From contig NZ_JAHZSU010000003.1 of NCBI RefSeq assembly GCF_019457945.1, forward strand, positions 62,001 through 126,000: a stretch of DNA of 64,000 bases. The letters run 5' to 3'. The notes beneath the pieces were generated by a model. The model did no database searches. It was given only the letters and a program-made list of their open reading frames with translations, and had not been told where the DNA came from. Positions 15,774 through 25,700 of the stretch are shown one piece after another (the first letter of the stretch is position 1; the number at the start of each line of letters is the position of its first letter). Made by a program: the position numbers and the translations under genes. Origin of the DNA: Ornithinimicrobium laminariae. GTDB taxonomy: Bacteria; Actinomycetota; Actinomycetes; Actinomycetales; Dermatophilaceae.

Positions 15774-17873
15774 ATGCGCCCTACGACCGATCTGCAACGC
15801 ACCGTTGCGCCCCTGACAGTTGAAGCCGAGTTTGATCCCAGCGGTGACCAGCCGAAGGCGATCGAAGAGCTGGCGACGCGGATTAAAGCAGGGCAGGAGA
15901 ACGTCGTTTTGCTCGGTGCCACCGGCACCGGAAAGTCCGCGACGACGGCCTGGCTCATTGAAGAAGTGCAGCGCCCCACACTGGTGCTTGCTCCCAACAA
16001 AACGCTCGCCGCTCAGTTGGCTAACGAGTTTAGAGAGTTGCTTCCTAATAACGCCGTCGAGTATTTCGTCTCCTACTACGACTACTACCAGCCAGAGGCT
16101 TACGTCCCGCAGTCAGACACCTTCATCGAGAAGGACTCCTCGGTTAACGATGAAGTAGAGAGGTTGCGTCACTCGGCAACGAACTCCCTTCTTACTCGGC
16201 GCGACGTGGTTGTTGTCGCCTCGGTTTCTTGCATCTATGGCCTAGGAACACCGCAGGAGTATGTCGACCGGATGGTTCGGCTGCGCGTCGGCGATGAGAT
16301 GGAGCGAGATGACCTGCTGCGGCGGTTCGTCCAGATGCAGTACAACCGCAACGACATGGCCTTCACTCGGGGCACCTTTCGGGTTCGCGGCGATACGGTC
16401 GAGATCATCCCGCAGTACGAAGAATTGGCCATTAGGGTGGAGTTCTTCGGCGATGAGATCGAGCGCATCTACACCTTGCATCCGCTCACTGGTGAGGTTG
16501 TCCGCGAAGAGTCAGAGATGTACGTGTTCCCGGCGTCTCACTATGTGGCTGGCCCCGAGCGCATGGAGCGAGCAATCGGGACCATCGAGGCCGAGCTTGA
16601 GAAGCAGTTGGCCCAATTCGAGGCCGAAGGGAAGCTCCTCGAGGCTCAACGATTGCGGATGCGCACTACCTACGATGTCGAGATGATGCGTCAAATCGGC
16701 TCATGCTCAGGTATCGAAAACTACTCGCTGCACATCGATGGCCGAGAGCGTGGATCAGCGCCCAACTGCCTTCTCGACTATTTTCCAGAAGACTTCTTGC
16801 TCGTCATCGACGAATCGCACGTGACGGTTTCGCAGATCGGCGCGATGTACGAGGGCGATATGTCGCGCAAACGCACTCTCGTCGATCACGGTTTCCGGCT
16901 TCCCAGCGCGATGGACAACCGCCCACTGAAGTGGGAGGAGTTTCTGGAGCGGATTGGCCAGACGGTGTATTTGTCGGCCACCCCCGGAGACTACGAGATG
17001 GCGAAGGCCGATGGTGTAGTCGAGCAAATCATTCGACCCACCGGGCTCATCGACCCAGAAGTCATCCTGAAGCCGACCAAGGGACAGATTGATGACTTAT
17101 TGCATGAGATTAGTCTGCGAACGGCGAAGAACGAGCGAGTGCTCGTCACCACGCTGACCAAAAAGATGGCCGAGGATCTCACCGACTACCTGCTCGATAA
17201 GGGCGTTCGGGTGAGATACCTGCACTCAGAAGTCGACACGCTGCGGCGCGTTGAATTGCTGCGTGAGTTGCGGATGGGGGAGTACGACGTGCTCGTGGGC
17301 ATCAACCTCCTGCGCGAGGGCCTCGACCTGCCAGAAGTCTCACTGGTCAGCATCCTCGACGCAGACAAGGAGGGCTTTTTGCGGTCCTCCCGGTCGCTGA
17401 TCCAGACGATTGGTCGTGCAGCGCGTAACGTTTCGGGCCAAGTTCACATGTATGCGGACAAGATGACCCCGTCCATGGAGCATGCCATTGAGGAGACGAA
17501 CCGGCGCCGCTCGCTGCAAGTCGCCTACAACAAAGAACACGGCGTTGACCCCCAACCGCTGCGCAAGAAGATTGCCGACATCACTGATCTACTCGAGCGG
17601 GAAGATGCCGACACCGAAGCTTTGATGGGCAGCGGCCGCAGCCAATCTCGCGGCAAGCGGAGTGCCGCTGGGGTGATGGCGGACGCGGAGGTTGCCGGTG
17701 GCCGCAAGCGTGAGGATTTGCCTGCCCGCGAATTGGCAGAGCTCATCCACCAGTTGACCGACCAGATGCACCAAGCAGCGACCGATCTTCACTTTGAGCT
17801 TGCCGCCAGGCTGCGCGATGAGGTTTCGGACCTAAAGAAGGAGTTGCGGGCGATGCGGGCCGCCACGGAGTAA
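15774..17873 (+). CDS. uvrB: Excinuclease ABC subunit B
   Basis: Damage-verifying helicase-like subunit of nucleotide excision repair; it is loaded by UvrA and recruits UvrC. The 699-residue protein has Walker A GATGTGKS near residue 44, the beta-hairpin segment [12 protein letters not shown], helicase motifs including the VIDESHV box and [12 protein letters not shown], a late QTIGRAARN motif, and a C-terminal UVR coiled-coil domain (about 655-695) that contacts UvrC. Length and motif order are standard. The start is set by homology and the -10 box 6 nt upstream. Confidence 0.97.
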   Translation: MRPTTDLQRTVAPLTVEAEFDPSGDQPKAIEELATRIKAGQENVVLLGATGTGKSATTAWLIEEVQRPTLVLAPNKTLAAQLANEFRELLPNNAVEYFVSYYDYYQPEAYVPQSDTFIEKDSSVNDEVERLRHSATNSLLTRRDVVVVASVSCIYGLGTPQEYVDRMVRLRVGDEMERDDLLRRFVQMQYNRNDMAFTRGTFRVRGDTVEIIPQYEELAIRVEFFGDEIERIYTLHPLTGEVVREESEMYVFPASHYVAGPERMERAIGTIEAELEKQLAQFEAEGKLLEAQRLRMRTTYDVEMMRQIGSCSGIENYSLHIDGRERGSAPNCLLDYFPEDFLLVIDESHVTVSQIGAMYEGDMSRKRTLVDHGFRLPSAMDNRPLKWEEFLERIGQTVYLSATPGDYEMAKADGVVEQIIRPTGLIDPEVILKPTKGQIDDLLHEISLRTAKNERVLVTTLTKKMAEDLTDYLLDKGVRVRYLHSEVDTLRRVELLRELRMGEYDVLVGINLLREGLDLPEVSLVSILDADKEGFLRSSRSLIQTIGRAARNVSGQVHMYADKMTPSMEHAIEETNRRRSLQVAYNKEHGVDPQPLRKKIADITDLLEREDADTEALMGSGRSQSRGKRSAAGVMADAEVAGGRKREDLPARELAELIHQLTDQMHQAATDLHFELAARLRDEVSDLKKELRAMRAATE

Positions 17874-17997
17874 GAGACTCAACCAAAGCAGGCGCTCTGC
17901 GGCAGAAGAGAATGGGTCTGCTGGACCTGGGTGGTTTCACTGCGACAGCAAGGGGATGCCGCCGTTCGTGGGGTCGGTTCTGTGGCATCATTGCCGT

Positions 17998-18131
17998 GTC
18001 GGAGGGGAGTATCCCCGTTCCACGATTGCCTCGTCATCACGGTTGACAGTGCGGCGGTCAGCCACAGACGCTGTCCGCGACTTTGCCCGGGGGATCGGCC
18101 AAGTCAGCACTTGGTGGGAGAGACCTCCGGT
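17998..18131 (+). ncRNA. yybP-ykoY riboswitch (Mn2+-sensing) in the terC leader
   Basis: The leader shows the hallmarks of the yybP-ykoY class: closing stem P1 CGGAGG (18000-18005) with CCTCCG (18124-18129), the conserved GGGGAGTA right after the 5' strand, the CGTCATCACG element at 18032-18041, and the GAGAGACC segment just before the 3' strand of P1. These RNAs bind Mn2+ and typically control manganese exporters and TerC-family genes, exactly the gene that follows. The long internal arm (about 18050-18110) is GC-rich and variable, as expected. Assignment is from motif recognition, not a covariance search. Confidence 0.85.
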
Positions 18132-18153
18132 CAACTCAACGAAGACCGGAAGG
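18127..18153 (+). promoter_or_regulatory. Candidate expression platform of the terC riboswitch and its ribosome binding site
   Basis: CCGGTC (18127-18132) can pair with GACCGG (18144-18149). The left arm shares CCG (18127-18129) with the 3' strand of P1, so both helices cannot fully form together. The right arm overlaps the Shine-Dalgarno GGAAGG (18148-18153), which is 7 nt before the terC ATG. The arrangement suggests that ligand-stabilised P1 frees the ribosome binding site, giving a translational ON switch. This is inferred from sequence only. Confidence 0.5.
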
Positions 18154-18160
18154 CCTGTTC

Positions 18161-19171
18161 ATGAACGTACCCACCTGGGTGTGGGCAATCAGCATCACGC
18201 TGGTTTCCCTTGTTTTTCTGTACGACATTGTCGTCTTAGGTCGTCGGCCACACGTGCCTAGCAACCGAGAAACGGGCACCGCGCTGGGCATCTACGTCGG
18301 CTCTGCCATCCTCTTTGGGCTCGGGGTTTGGTATTTCGCGGGCGGGCAGTTTGCTGGCGAGTTTTATGCTGGCTGGCTCACCGAATACTCCCTGAGCATC
18401 GACAACCTGTTTGTCTTCATTATCATCATGGCCAAGTTTGGTGTGCCCCGTAAGTACCAGCAGGAGGCGCTGCTGATCGGTATCGTCATCGCGCTCTTCT
18501 TGCGTGCGATCTTTATCGCTGTTGGTGCAGCGGCGATCAACAACTTCTCCTGGGTGTTCTACATCTTTGGTGCCTTCCTGATCTACACAGCCATCAAGCT
18601 CGCCCGCGAGAGCATGGCAGACGACGAGGAAGAAGAGTTTGAAGAGAACGCACTGTTGAAGTGGGTTGAGAAGCGCTTCCCGGTGACGCAGTCCTGGGAG
18701 GCTGGGGTTAAGCTCCGCACGGTGGAGAATGGCAAAAAAGTTCTCACGCCCATGTTCATCGTGATCTTGGCGCTGGGCACCACTGACTTGTTGTTTGCCC
18801 TGGACTCAATCCCGGCAATTTTCGGTCTGACCCAGGAGCCATATCTGGTCCTAATGGCGAACGTCTTTGCTTTGATGGGCCTGCGCCAGCTGTACTTCCT
18901 GATCGGCGGCTTGCTGCAGAGGTTGGTCTATCTCAGCATCGGCCTGTCTATCCTGCTGGCTGTCATCGGCGTGAAGCTCATCATGCACGCGCTGCACGAG
19001 AACACCCTGCCTTTCATCAACGGCGGGGAACACATCGAAGCCATCCCGGAGGTGCCGATCTGGCTTTCGTTGGTCCTGATCATCGGCATCCTGTCGATCA
19101 CCGCCATCGCTAGCCTGATCAAGAGCAACCGGGACGCCAAGAAAGAAGCACTCAACGCGTCCAACGACTGA
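18161..19171 (+). CDS. TerC family membrane protein, probable Mn2+ exporter
   Basis: A 336-residue protein with about nine hydrophobic segments. TerC-family acidic motifs inside helices are visible as EYSLSIDNLFVF (near residue 78) and LGTTDLLFALDSIPAIFGLT (near residue 205). An acidic cytoplasmic loop (DDEEEEFEEN, about 150) lies between them. TerC proteins were first linked to tellurite resistance; several have since been shown to export manganese, including members that supply secreted enzymes. The Mn2+ riboswitch in the leader supports a manganese role here. ATG 18161 has GGAAGG at 7 nt; upstream in-frame codons lie in the riboswitch and are not used. Confidence 0.9.
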   Translation: MNVPTWVWAISITLVSLVFLYDIVVLGRRPHVPSNRETGTALGIYVGSAILFGLGVWYFAGGQFAGEFYAGWLTEYSLSIDNLFVFIIIMAKFGVPRKYQQEALLIGIVIALFLRAIFIAVGAAAINNFSWVFYIFGAFLIYTAIKLARESMADDEEEEFEENALLKWVEKRFPVTQSWEAGVKLRTVENGKKVLTPMFIVILALGTTDLLFALDSIPAIFGLTQEPYLVLMANVFALMGLRQLYFLIGGLLQRLVYLSIGLSILLAVIGVKLIMHALHENTLPFINGGEHIEAIPEVPIWLSLVLIIGILSITAIASLIKSNRDAKKEALNASND

Positions 19172-19186
19172 GTCACCGCACTGCGA

Positions 19187-19614
19187 CTAGCTCAACTCAA
19201 CGCCCTTCATGTTGACAAAGGCATGAAGGGCGTTGTTCTTTAGGCCTGCGACGTCTGCAAAGCCTGCCGAGCGGTAGAGCGCATGCTGTGCTGGCTCATC
19301 ATCGGTGAGCAACACCTGTTGACGCACATGGTCGAATCGGCTCAGACATTTTTGAATCAGCTGGCTACCGATGCCTTGGCCCTGGTGGTCTGGTCGGACC
19401 AGGATGTCTTGCAAATACATGATCGAGTAGTCATCGCTGACGCACGGGCTAGGCCCACCAGACGTATCCCATCCCGAGCGGTGACCCAATAAGTCGACCG
19501 TCGCACGCCCTCAAAAAGATCCCGAGGCTGTGCGGTGTACGTCGACCAGCCGACCGAGTCATACAGGTCAACGAGTTCAGCCATCCCCAGCGTGTCGTGG
19601 TCAATGAGTTGCAT
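19187..19614 (-). pseudogene. GNAT family N-acetyltransferase broken by a -1 frameshift
   Basis: The N-terminal part is read from ATG 19614 and includes MAELVDLYDSVGW and GIRLVGLARA. The C-terminal part lies in another frame and includes VSDDYSIMYLQDILVRPDHQ and the acetyl-CoA loop QGQGIGSQLI. Joined, they form one GNAT domain of about 143 residues, with the break at about 19440-19443. Adding one G to GCGTCAGC there restores LARAVSDDYS. Each fragment alone lacks an essential half, so the gene is either a recent pseudogene or a sequencing or assembly error. Its promoter (TAGCCT, 6 nt before the ATG) is intact. Confidence 0.8.
19199..19240 (+). terminator. Intrinsic terminator of terC, embedded in the 3' coding end of the convergent GNAT gene
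   Basis: AACGCCCTTCATG (19199-19211) pairs perfectly with CATGAAGGGCGTT (19222-19234), a 13-bp stem with a 10-nt loop, followed by GTTCTTT on the plus strand. The hairpin DNA also encodes the last residues of the GNAT protein on the other strand. Confidence 0.78.
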
Positions 19615-19620
19615 GAGCCA

Positions 19621-19626
19621 AGGCTA
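19621..19626 (-). promoter_or_regulatory. -10 element for a leaderless GNAT transcript
   Basis: On the minus strand TAGCCT is followed by 6 nt and then the ATG at 19614. There is no Shine-Dalgarno sequence. The element is intact although the gene is frameshifted. Confidence 0.48.
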
Positions 19627-20559
19627 AGGCCCAGTCGCGCCAGGTCCAGCGCTCTCATCGAGTGGGTTCGTCGTTGCGGCCGGCCCTCTCCTGCCCATGA
19701 TCAAAATGCTGGCCATGACCACCAACGCCATCCCGCCCAGTTGGATGAGATCCAGGGTTTGGCCCAAAATAATCAGCCCCGCCAGCGCAGCAGCAGCGGG
19801 CTCCAGGGACAGCAACACCCCGAAGACGCCGGGCTTCAGGCTGCGCAATGCTAAGAGTTCAAGTGAGTAGGGGATCGCGGACGAGAGCAGAGCGATGCCT
19901 AGACCTCGTAGCAAAACCTCCCCCTCGAGGAGTTGCGCCCCAGCGGTAAAGACACTGATGGGGACCAAAACGATGGACCCCAACACCAAGCAAATGGCAA
20001 TCCCGTCAAGGCCGCCGAATCGCTGGCCGGTCTTACCGCTCAACACGATGTAGCCAGCCCAACAGGCCCCGGCGAGCAGCGCATACAAGATGCCGACGAA
20101 GTCGATCTCGGACCACGAGGTGCTGAAGATCTCGGAGATTAGCACCACGCCTAGGAGCGCGGCACCAACAGCGGCCAGGTCGCGCGCCTTGCGAGACAGC
20201 GCCGCAGCTAGCGTCAAGGGCCCCAGGAACTCAATAGTGACGGCGACGCCGATGGGCAGGCGCAGCAGTGATGCATAAAAGGCCAGGTTCATCACCGTCA
20301 GCGCGACCGCAAAGGCGGTCACCGTGGCCCAGTCTGACGATGTCCTCCCTAAGAGTTTGGGGCGGACAATCGCCATCAAAATGGCGGCGGCAAACGCCAA
20401 CCGCAACGCCACGGACCCAATGACGCCAATGGTCGGCAATAGTGTGGCTGCCAAGGCTCCGCCGAACTGGACAGAGACGACCGCTGCCAGAACCAACACC
20501 ACCGGGTTGGCTGGGGGCCGGTGGCCCTTAGTCGTTGCTACCACCCTCGGGCTTCCCAT
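19624..20559 (-). CDS. EamA/DMT family transporter
   Basis: A 311-residue integral membrane protein with two EamA repeats, giving about ten transmembrane helices. The first repeat spans about 20-145 (ALRLAFAAAILMA region) and the second about 158-290 (ending IILGQTLDLIQLGGMALVV). The family includes exporters of amino acids and other metabolites related to RhtA and YdcZ; the substrate is unknown. The start at 20559 overlaps the preceding MBL gene by 22 bp. GTG 20544 is an alternative start, and no clear ribosome binding site decides between them. Confidence 0.82.
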   Translation of the reverse strand: MGSPRVVATTKGHRPPANPVVLVLAAVVSVQFGGALAATLLPTIGVIGSVALRLAFAAAILMAIVRPKLLGRTSSDWATVTAFAVALTVMNLAFYASLLRLPIGVAVTIEFLGPLTLAAALSRKARDLAAVGAALLGVVLISEIFSTSWSEIDFVGILYALLAGACWAGYIVLSGKTGQRFGGLDGIAICLVLGSIVLVPISVFTAGAQLLEGEVLLRGLGIALLSSAIPYSLELLALRSLKPGVFGVLLSLEPAAAALAGLIILGQTLDLIQLGGMALVVMASILIMGRRGPAATTNPLDESAGPGATGP

Positions 20560-21245
20560 TCGTCCAAGAAGGGGCGCTCCTGACCGACTGTGGTGTTGTC
20601 GCCATGTCCAGGCATCACGATGGTGTCGTCGTCGAAGACGTCAAAAATCCGCGAGCGCAGGTCTGACATCAGTGACGCGAAATCTTGCGGGTTTTGGGTG
20701 GCGCCCGGACCGCCGGGGAAGAGGCTGTCTCCAGTGAAGAGCACAGTCGGACTCCCCGCCGCAGAAAGGCAGAAGGCTGTCGATCCAGGAGTATGCCCTC
20801 GCAGAGCGATGGCTTTGAGTTTGAGGTCGCCTGCACGGAGCGAGTCTCCGTGTTGAAGTTTGAGATCAGGGTGCACCGGCATACCGGCGGCATCAGCGAC
20901 TCCGGCAGCTGACGTGCATGCGTAGCGCTGCACCACGTCGGTGAGGGCACGGTGGTGATCCCAGTGCGAATGCGTCGTGGCCACGGCATCAAGGCGACTG
21001 CTCTGGCTCTCAATAAGGCCGATAACGTTGTCGGGTTCGGCTGCGGCGTCGATCAAAATCTGCGCTTGCGTGGCCTGACTCGTCACCAGGTAGACGTTGT
21101 TGTTCATCTCAGACACGCTAATTTTGCGGACAGTCCAAGGCGCTGGTTGGTTGGCGCTGTGCGGAACATAGCCCCAGGCAGGATCACCGGGTGTGACATG
21201 ACCAGGCCAGCCGGAATCTGCTGAACGCCGCTGAGAAACAGTCAT
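20538..21245 (-). CDS. MBL-fold metallo-hydrolase (glyoxalase II-like)
   Basis: A 235-residue metallo-beta-lactamase-fold protein. The metal motif reads THSHWDHH (about residue 82), and further ligands are in LFTGDSLFPGG and the late MPGHGDNTT. These are typical of the hydroxyacylglutathione-hydrolase-like subgroup; a role in thioester or related hydrolysis is likely, but the substrate is unknown. ATG 21245 was chosen over the ATG seven codons upstream (21266) because a TANNNT -10 box (TAGACT) ends exactly 7 nt before it. The start sits on the foot of the gltD terminator hairpin. Confidence 0.83.
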   Translation of the reverse strand: MTVSQRRSADSGWPGHVTPGDPAWGYVPHSANQPAPWTVRKISVSEMNNNVYLVTSQATQAQILIDAAAEPDNVIGLIESQSSRLDAVATTHSHWDHHRALTDVVQRYACTSAAGVADAAGMPVHPDLKLQHGDSLRAGDLKLKAIALRGHTPGSTAFCLSAAGSPTVLFTGDSLFPGGPGATQNPQDFASLMSDLRSRIFDVFDDDTIVMPGHGDNTTVGQERPFLDEWEARGW

Positions 21246-21280
21246 GCCGGGCAGTCTATGAGTCATCGACTGCCCGGCAT
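21244..21280 (-). terminator. gltD terminator hairpin that carries the -10 box of the following MBL gene
   Basis: ATGCCGGGCAGTC (21244-21256) and GACTGCCCGGCAT (21268-21280) form a perfect 13-bp stem with an 11-nt loop, 40 bp after the gltD stop. The minus-strand -10 element TAGACT (21253-21258) lies at the loop edge, and the MBL start codon ATG forms the foot of the stem. Confidence 0.62.
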
Positions 21281-21319
21281 AAAACTGTTGATCAGATGCA
21301 GGTCAACAAGCCCTCGTTG

Positions 21320-22777
21320 CTACACAGTGATCGGGTTGTCGCTTGCCTTGACTGGCACCGGCAGGATGCTTGCGCCGGTGAGGTATGCGTCGACGGTGGC
21401 TGCCGCCGCGCGGCCTTCAGCGATGGCCCAGACGATCAAAGACTGCCCTCGACCAGCGTCACCGGCAACGAAGAGTCCTTCTTCGCCGGGCACTGCGTAG
21501 TCATCTTCACGTTCGAAGTTGCCGCGTTTGGTGCGGGGGAGCAGGCCCGCGGGGTCAACCACTGAGTCGGGGCCGGTGAAGCCGAGTGCGATGAGCACCA
21601 GGTCGGCCGGAATCTCCCGCTCCGTGCCCGCATAGGCGTCGAACCGTCCGTCGATCCGCTCGCCCTCGACGATCTTGAGGGCACGCGTGGAACCGTCGTC
21701 GTTGGTAAGCACCTCAAGGGTGTTGACGCCAAACACGCGTTCGCCGCCTTCCTCATGAGAATCACCAACCCGGTGAATCAGCGGGTAGGTCGGCCATGGC
21801 TGGTGACCGGGACGCTCGTCGGTTGGCTGGAGTCGAATGTCCAGTTGGGTGACTGAGGCAGCTCCCTGGCGGATCGCGGTTCCGTAGCAGTCAGCCCCGG
21901 TGTCACCACCACCGACGATGACGACGTGCTTGCCCTCTGCGTCGATGCCTCGCTCGGCGCCCAGCGATTCTCGATTGGCGGGCACCAAATACTCCATCGC
22001 CGGGTAGACGCCTTCAGACTTCGCATTTTCGGCACCGATGTCCCGAGGGACTGTCGAGCCTGTTGCGAGGACGACGGCATCGAAACGTGAACGGAGATCT
22101 TCAAGGCTCAAGTGCCCCTCGGCCCCGATCGCCACACCCGTGCGGAAGCGAATGCCCTCGCCTCGCAACTGGACGAGTCGTCGGTCGATGACCGACTTTT
22201 CCATCTTGAACTCCGGGATGCCGTAGCGCAGCAAGCCGCCGACAGCGTCGTCGCGCTCATACACAATCACGGTATGCCCGGCTCGGCTCAGTTGTTGGGC
22301 TGCGGCTAAACCGGCAGGGCCCGAACCGATGACGGCCACGGTCTTTCCGCTGAGCCATTCGGGCTCATGGACAGTGACCAGACCATTGTCGAAGGCGCGG
22401 TCAATGATGGAGACCTCGACCTGCTTAATGGTGACGGCCGGTTGGGAAATGCTCAACACGCAGGCGGTCTCACAGGGCGCGGGGCACAAACGACCCGTGA
22501 ACTCTGGGAAGTTGTTCGTCGCGTGCAGTCGTTCGATCGCCTGGCGATAGTTGCCTCGCCGAGTCAGGTCATTCCACTCGGGAATGAGGTTGCCAAGGGG
22601 ACAGCCCTGATGGCAGAAGGGGATGCCGCAGTCCATGCAGCGGCCGGCCTGACGCCGCAGCACAGTGTCGTCCTGTGCGGTGTGGACCTCTTTCCAGTCC
22701 ATGATCCGCACCGGGACAGGTCGGCTCGGTTGCGCTTCGCGCTGGGGTGTGTTCAGAAAGCCTCTGGGATCAGCCAC
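21320..22777 (-). CDS. gltD: Glutamate synthase small (beta) subunit
   Basis: Supplies NADPH electrons via FAD and Fe-S clusters to GltB for glutamate synthesis from glutamine and 2-oxoglutarate. The 485-residue protein has the N-terminal cysteine-rich region [17 protein letters not shown] and [11 protein letters not shown], the FAD site [13 protein letters not shown] (about 152), the NADPH site [11 protein letters not shown], and the late [14 protein letters not shown] motif. GTG 22777 has a strong GGAGG upstream and overlaps the gltB stop by 8 bases; longer in-frame extensions are antiparallel to nothing and lack a binding site. It is translationally coupled to gltB. Confidence 0.95.
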   Translation of the reverse strand: MADPRGFLNTPQREAQPSRPVPVRIMDWKEVHTAQDDTVLRRQAGRCMDCGIPFCHQGCPLGNLIPEWNDLTRRGNYRQAIERLHATNNFPEFTGRLCPAPCETACVLSISQPAVTIKQVEVSIIDRAFDNGLVTVHEPEWLSGKTVAVIGSGPAGLAAAQQLSRAGHTVIVYERDDAVGGLLRYGIPEFKMEKSVIDRRLVQLRGEGIRFRTGVAIGAEGHLSLEDLRSRFDAVVLATGSTVPRDIGAENAKSEGVYPAMEYLVPANRESLGAERGIDAEGKHVVIVGGGDTGADCYGTAIRQGAASVTQLDIRLQPTDERPGHQPWPTYPLIHRVGDSHEEGGERVFGVNTLEVLTNDDGSTRALKIVEGERIDGRFDAYAGTEREIPADLVLIALGFTGPDSVVDPAGLLPRTKRGNFEREDDYAVPGEEGLFVAGDAGRGQSLIVWAIAEGRAAAATVDAYLTGASILPVPVKASDNPITV

Positions 22778-25700
22778 GAGATTCCTCCAAAATGAGTTGC
22801 CAAGCTTCTGAGCCATCAGGGTCTTGACCCCGGCCTTGTGCTTCCTCGCGGATGCGCAGGACATTGGCGTAGTGACGGGGCGTGACGCGAGTGAATCGCG
22901 CCAGCGAGGTAGCAGGGTCGTCGAGTAGCGCTTGTGCGACGACGGACCCAGTTAACTCGAAGTGCTCCTGAATCTGAGCCAGTAGTTCCGCAGCCTGACC
23001 AGACTCGGGGTCAACGCGGGTCAGTGTGAGATCGCCTGTGCTGGTCGCCAACGAGTTGACGCGGCTTTCGTCGAGGTCAAGCACGTACGCGTTGCCTCCC
23101 GACATCCCAGCGCCCAGGTTGCGACCGGTGGTGCCAAGGATGATGGCCGTGCCGCCAGTCATGTACTCCAGGGCGTGGTCACCAACCCCCTCAACGACAG
23201 CAAGGGCGCCGGAGTTACGCACACAGAAGCGCTCACCAGCCCGCCCGCGCAAGTTGAGTTGACCTGAGGTAGCGCCATAACCGATCACATTGCCAGCGAT
23301 GACTTGCTCATCGGCAGCAAACGGGCATTCCTGCGGCGGTCGCACGACAATGCGGCCACCGGAGAGTCCCTTGCCGACATAGTCATTGGCGTCCCCAACG
23401 AGCCGCAGAATGATGCCGGCTGGCAAGAAAGCACCAAAAGACTGCCCCGCAGAACCGTTGAGGGTGAAGTCAATCGTGCCGGTTGGCAAGCCGGAAGGGC
23501 CGCCAGCCTTAGTGACTTCGTGACCCAGCATGGTGCCCACGGTGCGGTTGACATTGCGAACATCAAACGTCGCCTGCACCGGCGTGCCGTCTAGCAGGGC
23601 TGGTTGAGCGGCCGCAATCAGTTCGTGGTCCAGAGCCTTGTCCAGCCCATGATCCTGCGCGACCATTCGGCGCAACGGAGTGCCTTCCGGCAACTCTGGC
23701 TGGTGCAGGACCGGGGACAGGTCTAGCCCAGAAGCCTTCCAGTGCTTGATGGCAGCGTCGACGTTGACCAAGTCGCTGCGCCCAACAAGCTCATCAATCG
23801 TCCGATAGCCCATGGAGGCCATGAGCTCGCGAACCTGCTCAGCAATGAACTCAAAGAAGGTCACGACAAACTCTGCCTTGCCCTCATACCGCTCCCGCAG
23901 GATTGGGTTCTGGGTAGCAACACCCACCGGGCAGGTGTCGAGGTGGCAAACCCGCATCATGACGCAGCCGGACACGACGAGGGGAGCGGTGGCAAAGCCG
24001 AACTCCTCCGCGCCGAGCAACATGGCTATCAAGACATCGCGACCGGTCTTTAACTGACCATCAACCTGAACGGTGATGCGGTCGCGGAGACCGTTGACCA
24101 GCAGAGTTTGCTGAGTCTCCGACAGGCCAAGCTCCCAAGGTGTGCCAGCGTGCTTCAACGACGTTAGCGGGCTAGCACCGGTGCCGCCGTCGTGCCCAGA
24201 GATCAGGACCACGTCGGCGTGCGCCTTGGAAACGCCGGTAGCAACGGTGCCCACGCCGACTTGACTCACCAACTTGACGTGCACCCGCGCCGACGGGTTC
24301 GCATTCTTGGCGTCGTGGATCAGTTGAGCAAGATCCTCGATCGAATAGATGTCGTGGTGCGGCGGTGGCGAGATTAATCCAACGCCGGGGGTGGAGTGCC
24401 GAGTTTTAGCAATCCAGGGATAGACCTTGCCGGGAGGCAACTGTCCACCTTCGCCGGGCTTGGCCCCCTGTGCCACCTTGATTTGAATGTCGTCGGCATG
24501 GGTGAGGTATGCGCTGGTGACGCCGAAACGACCGGAGGCAATCTGCTTGATGGACGAACGGCGTTCTGGATCAAGCAGTCGCTCAACATCCTCGCCGCCT
24601 TCACCGGTGTTGGATCGACCACCCAACCGGTTCATCGCGATCGCCAAGGTCTCGTGAGCCTCGGCTGAGATCGAGCCATAACTCATCGCGCCGGTGGAGA
24701 ACCGGGCACAAATGTCGCGAACCGACTCGACCTCATCGATCGAGATGGGCTCCCGGTCAGATTCAGTCTTGAACAGCCCACGCAACGTCATCAACTGCTC
24801 GGCTTGGTTGTCCACCAGGTCGGTGTACTGCTGGAAGATGTCGTAGCGCTTGCTGCGGGTCGCGTGCTGGAGTCGGAAGACCGTCTCTGGGTTGAAGAGG
24901 TGCGGTGGTCCTTCACGGCGCCACTGGTATTCGCCACCAACCTCCAAATCACGGTGGTATGGCGGGATGCCCGACAGCGGGTAGGCGACAGAATGTCGCT
25001 GGGCCACCTCAGACGCGATGACGTCAAGGTCAACGCCGCTGATCTGGCTTGTGGTGCCGGTGAACCACCGGTCAACGACAGCCTGTGAGAGGCCGACCGC
25101 CTCGAAGGTCTGTGCTCCGCGGTAAGAACTCACAGTGGAGATGCCCATCTTGGACATCACCTTGAGCACACCCTTGCCCAACGCCTTGATCAGGTTGCGG
25201 ATAGCGACCTCAGGGTCGAGCCCATCGAGTTGCTGGCCCGAACGACACAGGTCCTCGACGGTTTCCATCGCCAAGTAGGGATTGACTGCGGCAGCACCGT
25301 AGGCAACCAAGGTCGCTACGTGGTGCACCTCGCGGACGTCGCCGGCCTCAACCAGGAGACCGACTTGGGTTCGCGTGCCTTGACGTACCAGGTGGTGGTG
25401 CACGGCGCTGGTCAGTAACAACGACGGGATGGGTGCATGCTCGCGGTCGGCGTGCCGGTCTGAGAGCACAACGAAGAACACGCCGCGCTCAACAGCTCTA
25501 GTTACCTGCTCAAAGATCTCTTCAAGGCGGGCCTCAAGCGCTTGAGCGCCGTCGTCGACGCGGTAGAGACCGCGAATCACGACGGGAGCGAAGTCGGGGT
25601 GGTCTCCGTCAAGGTTGATGTGCCGCAGCCGAGCCAACTCGTCGTTGTCAATCACCGGGAAGTCGAGCTCGACCTGGCGGCAGTGCAACGGCGATGAGCC

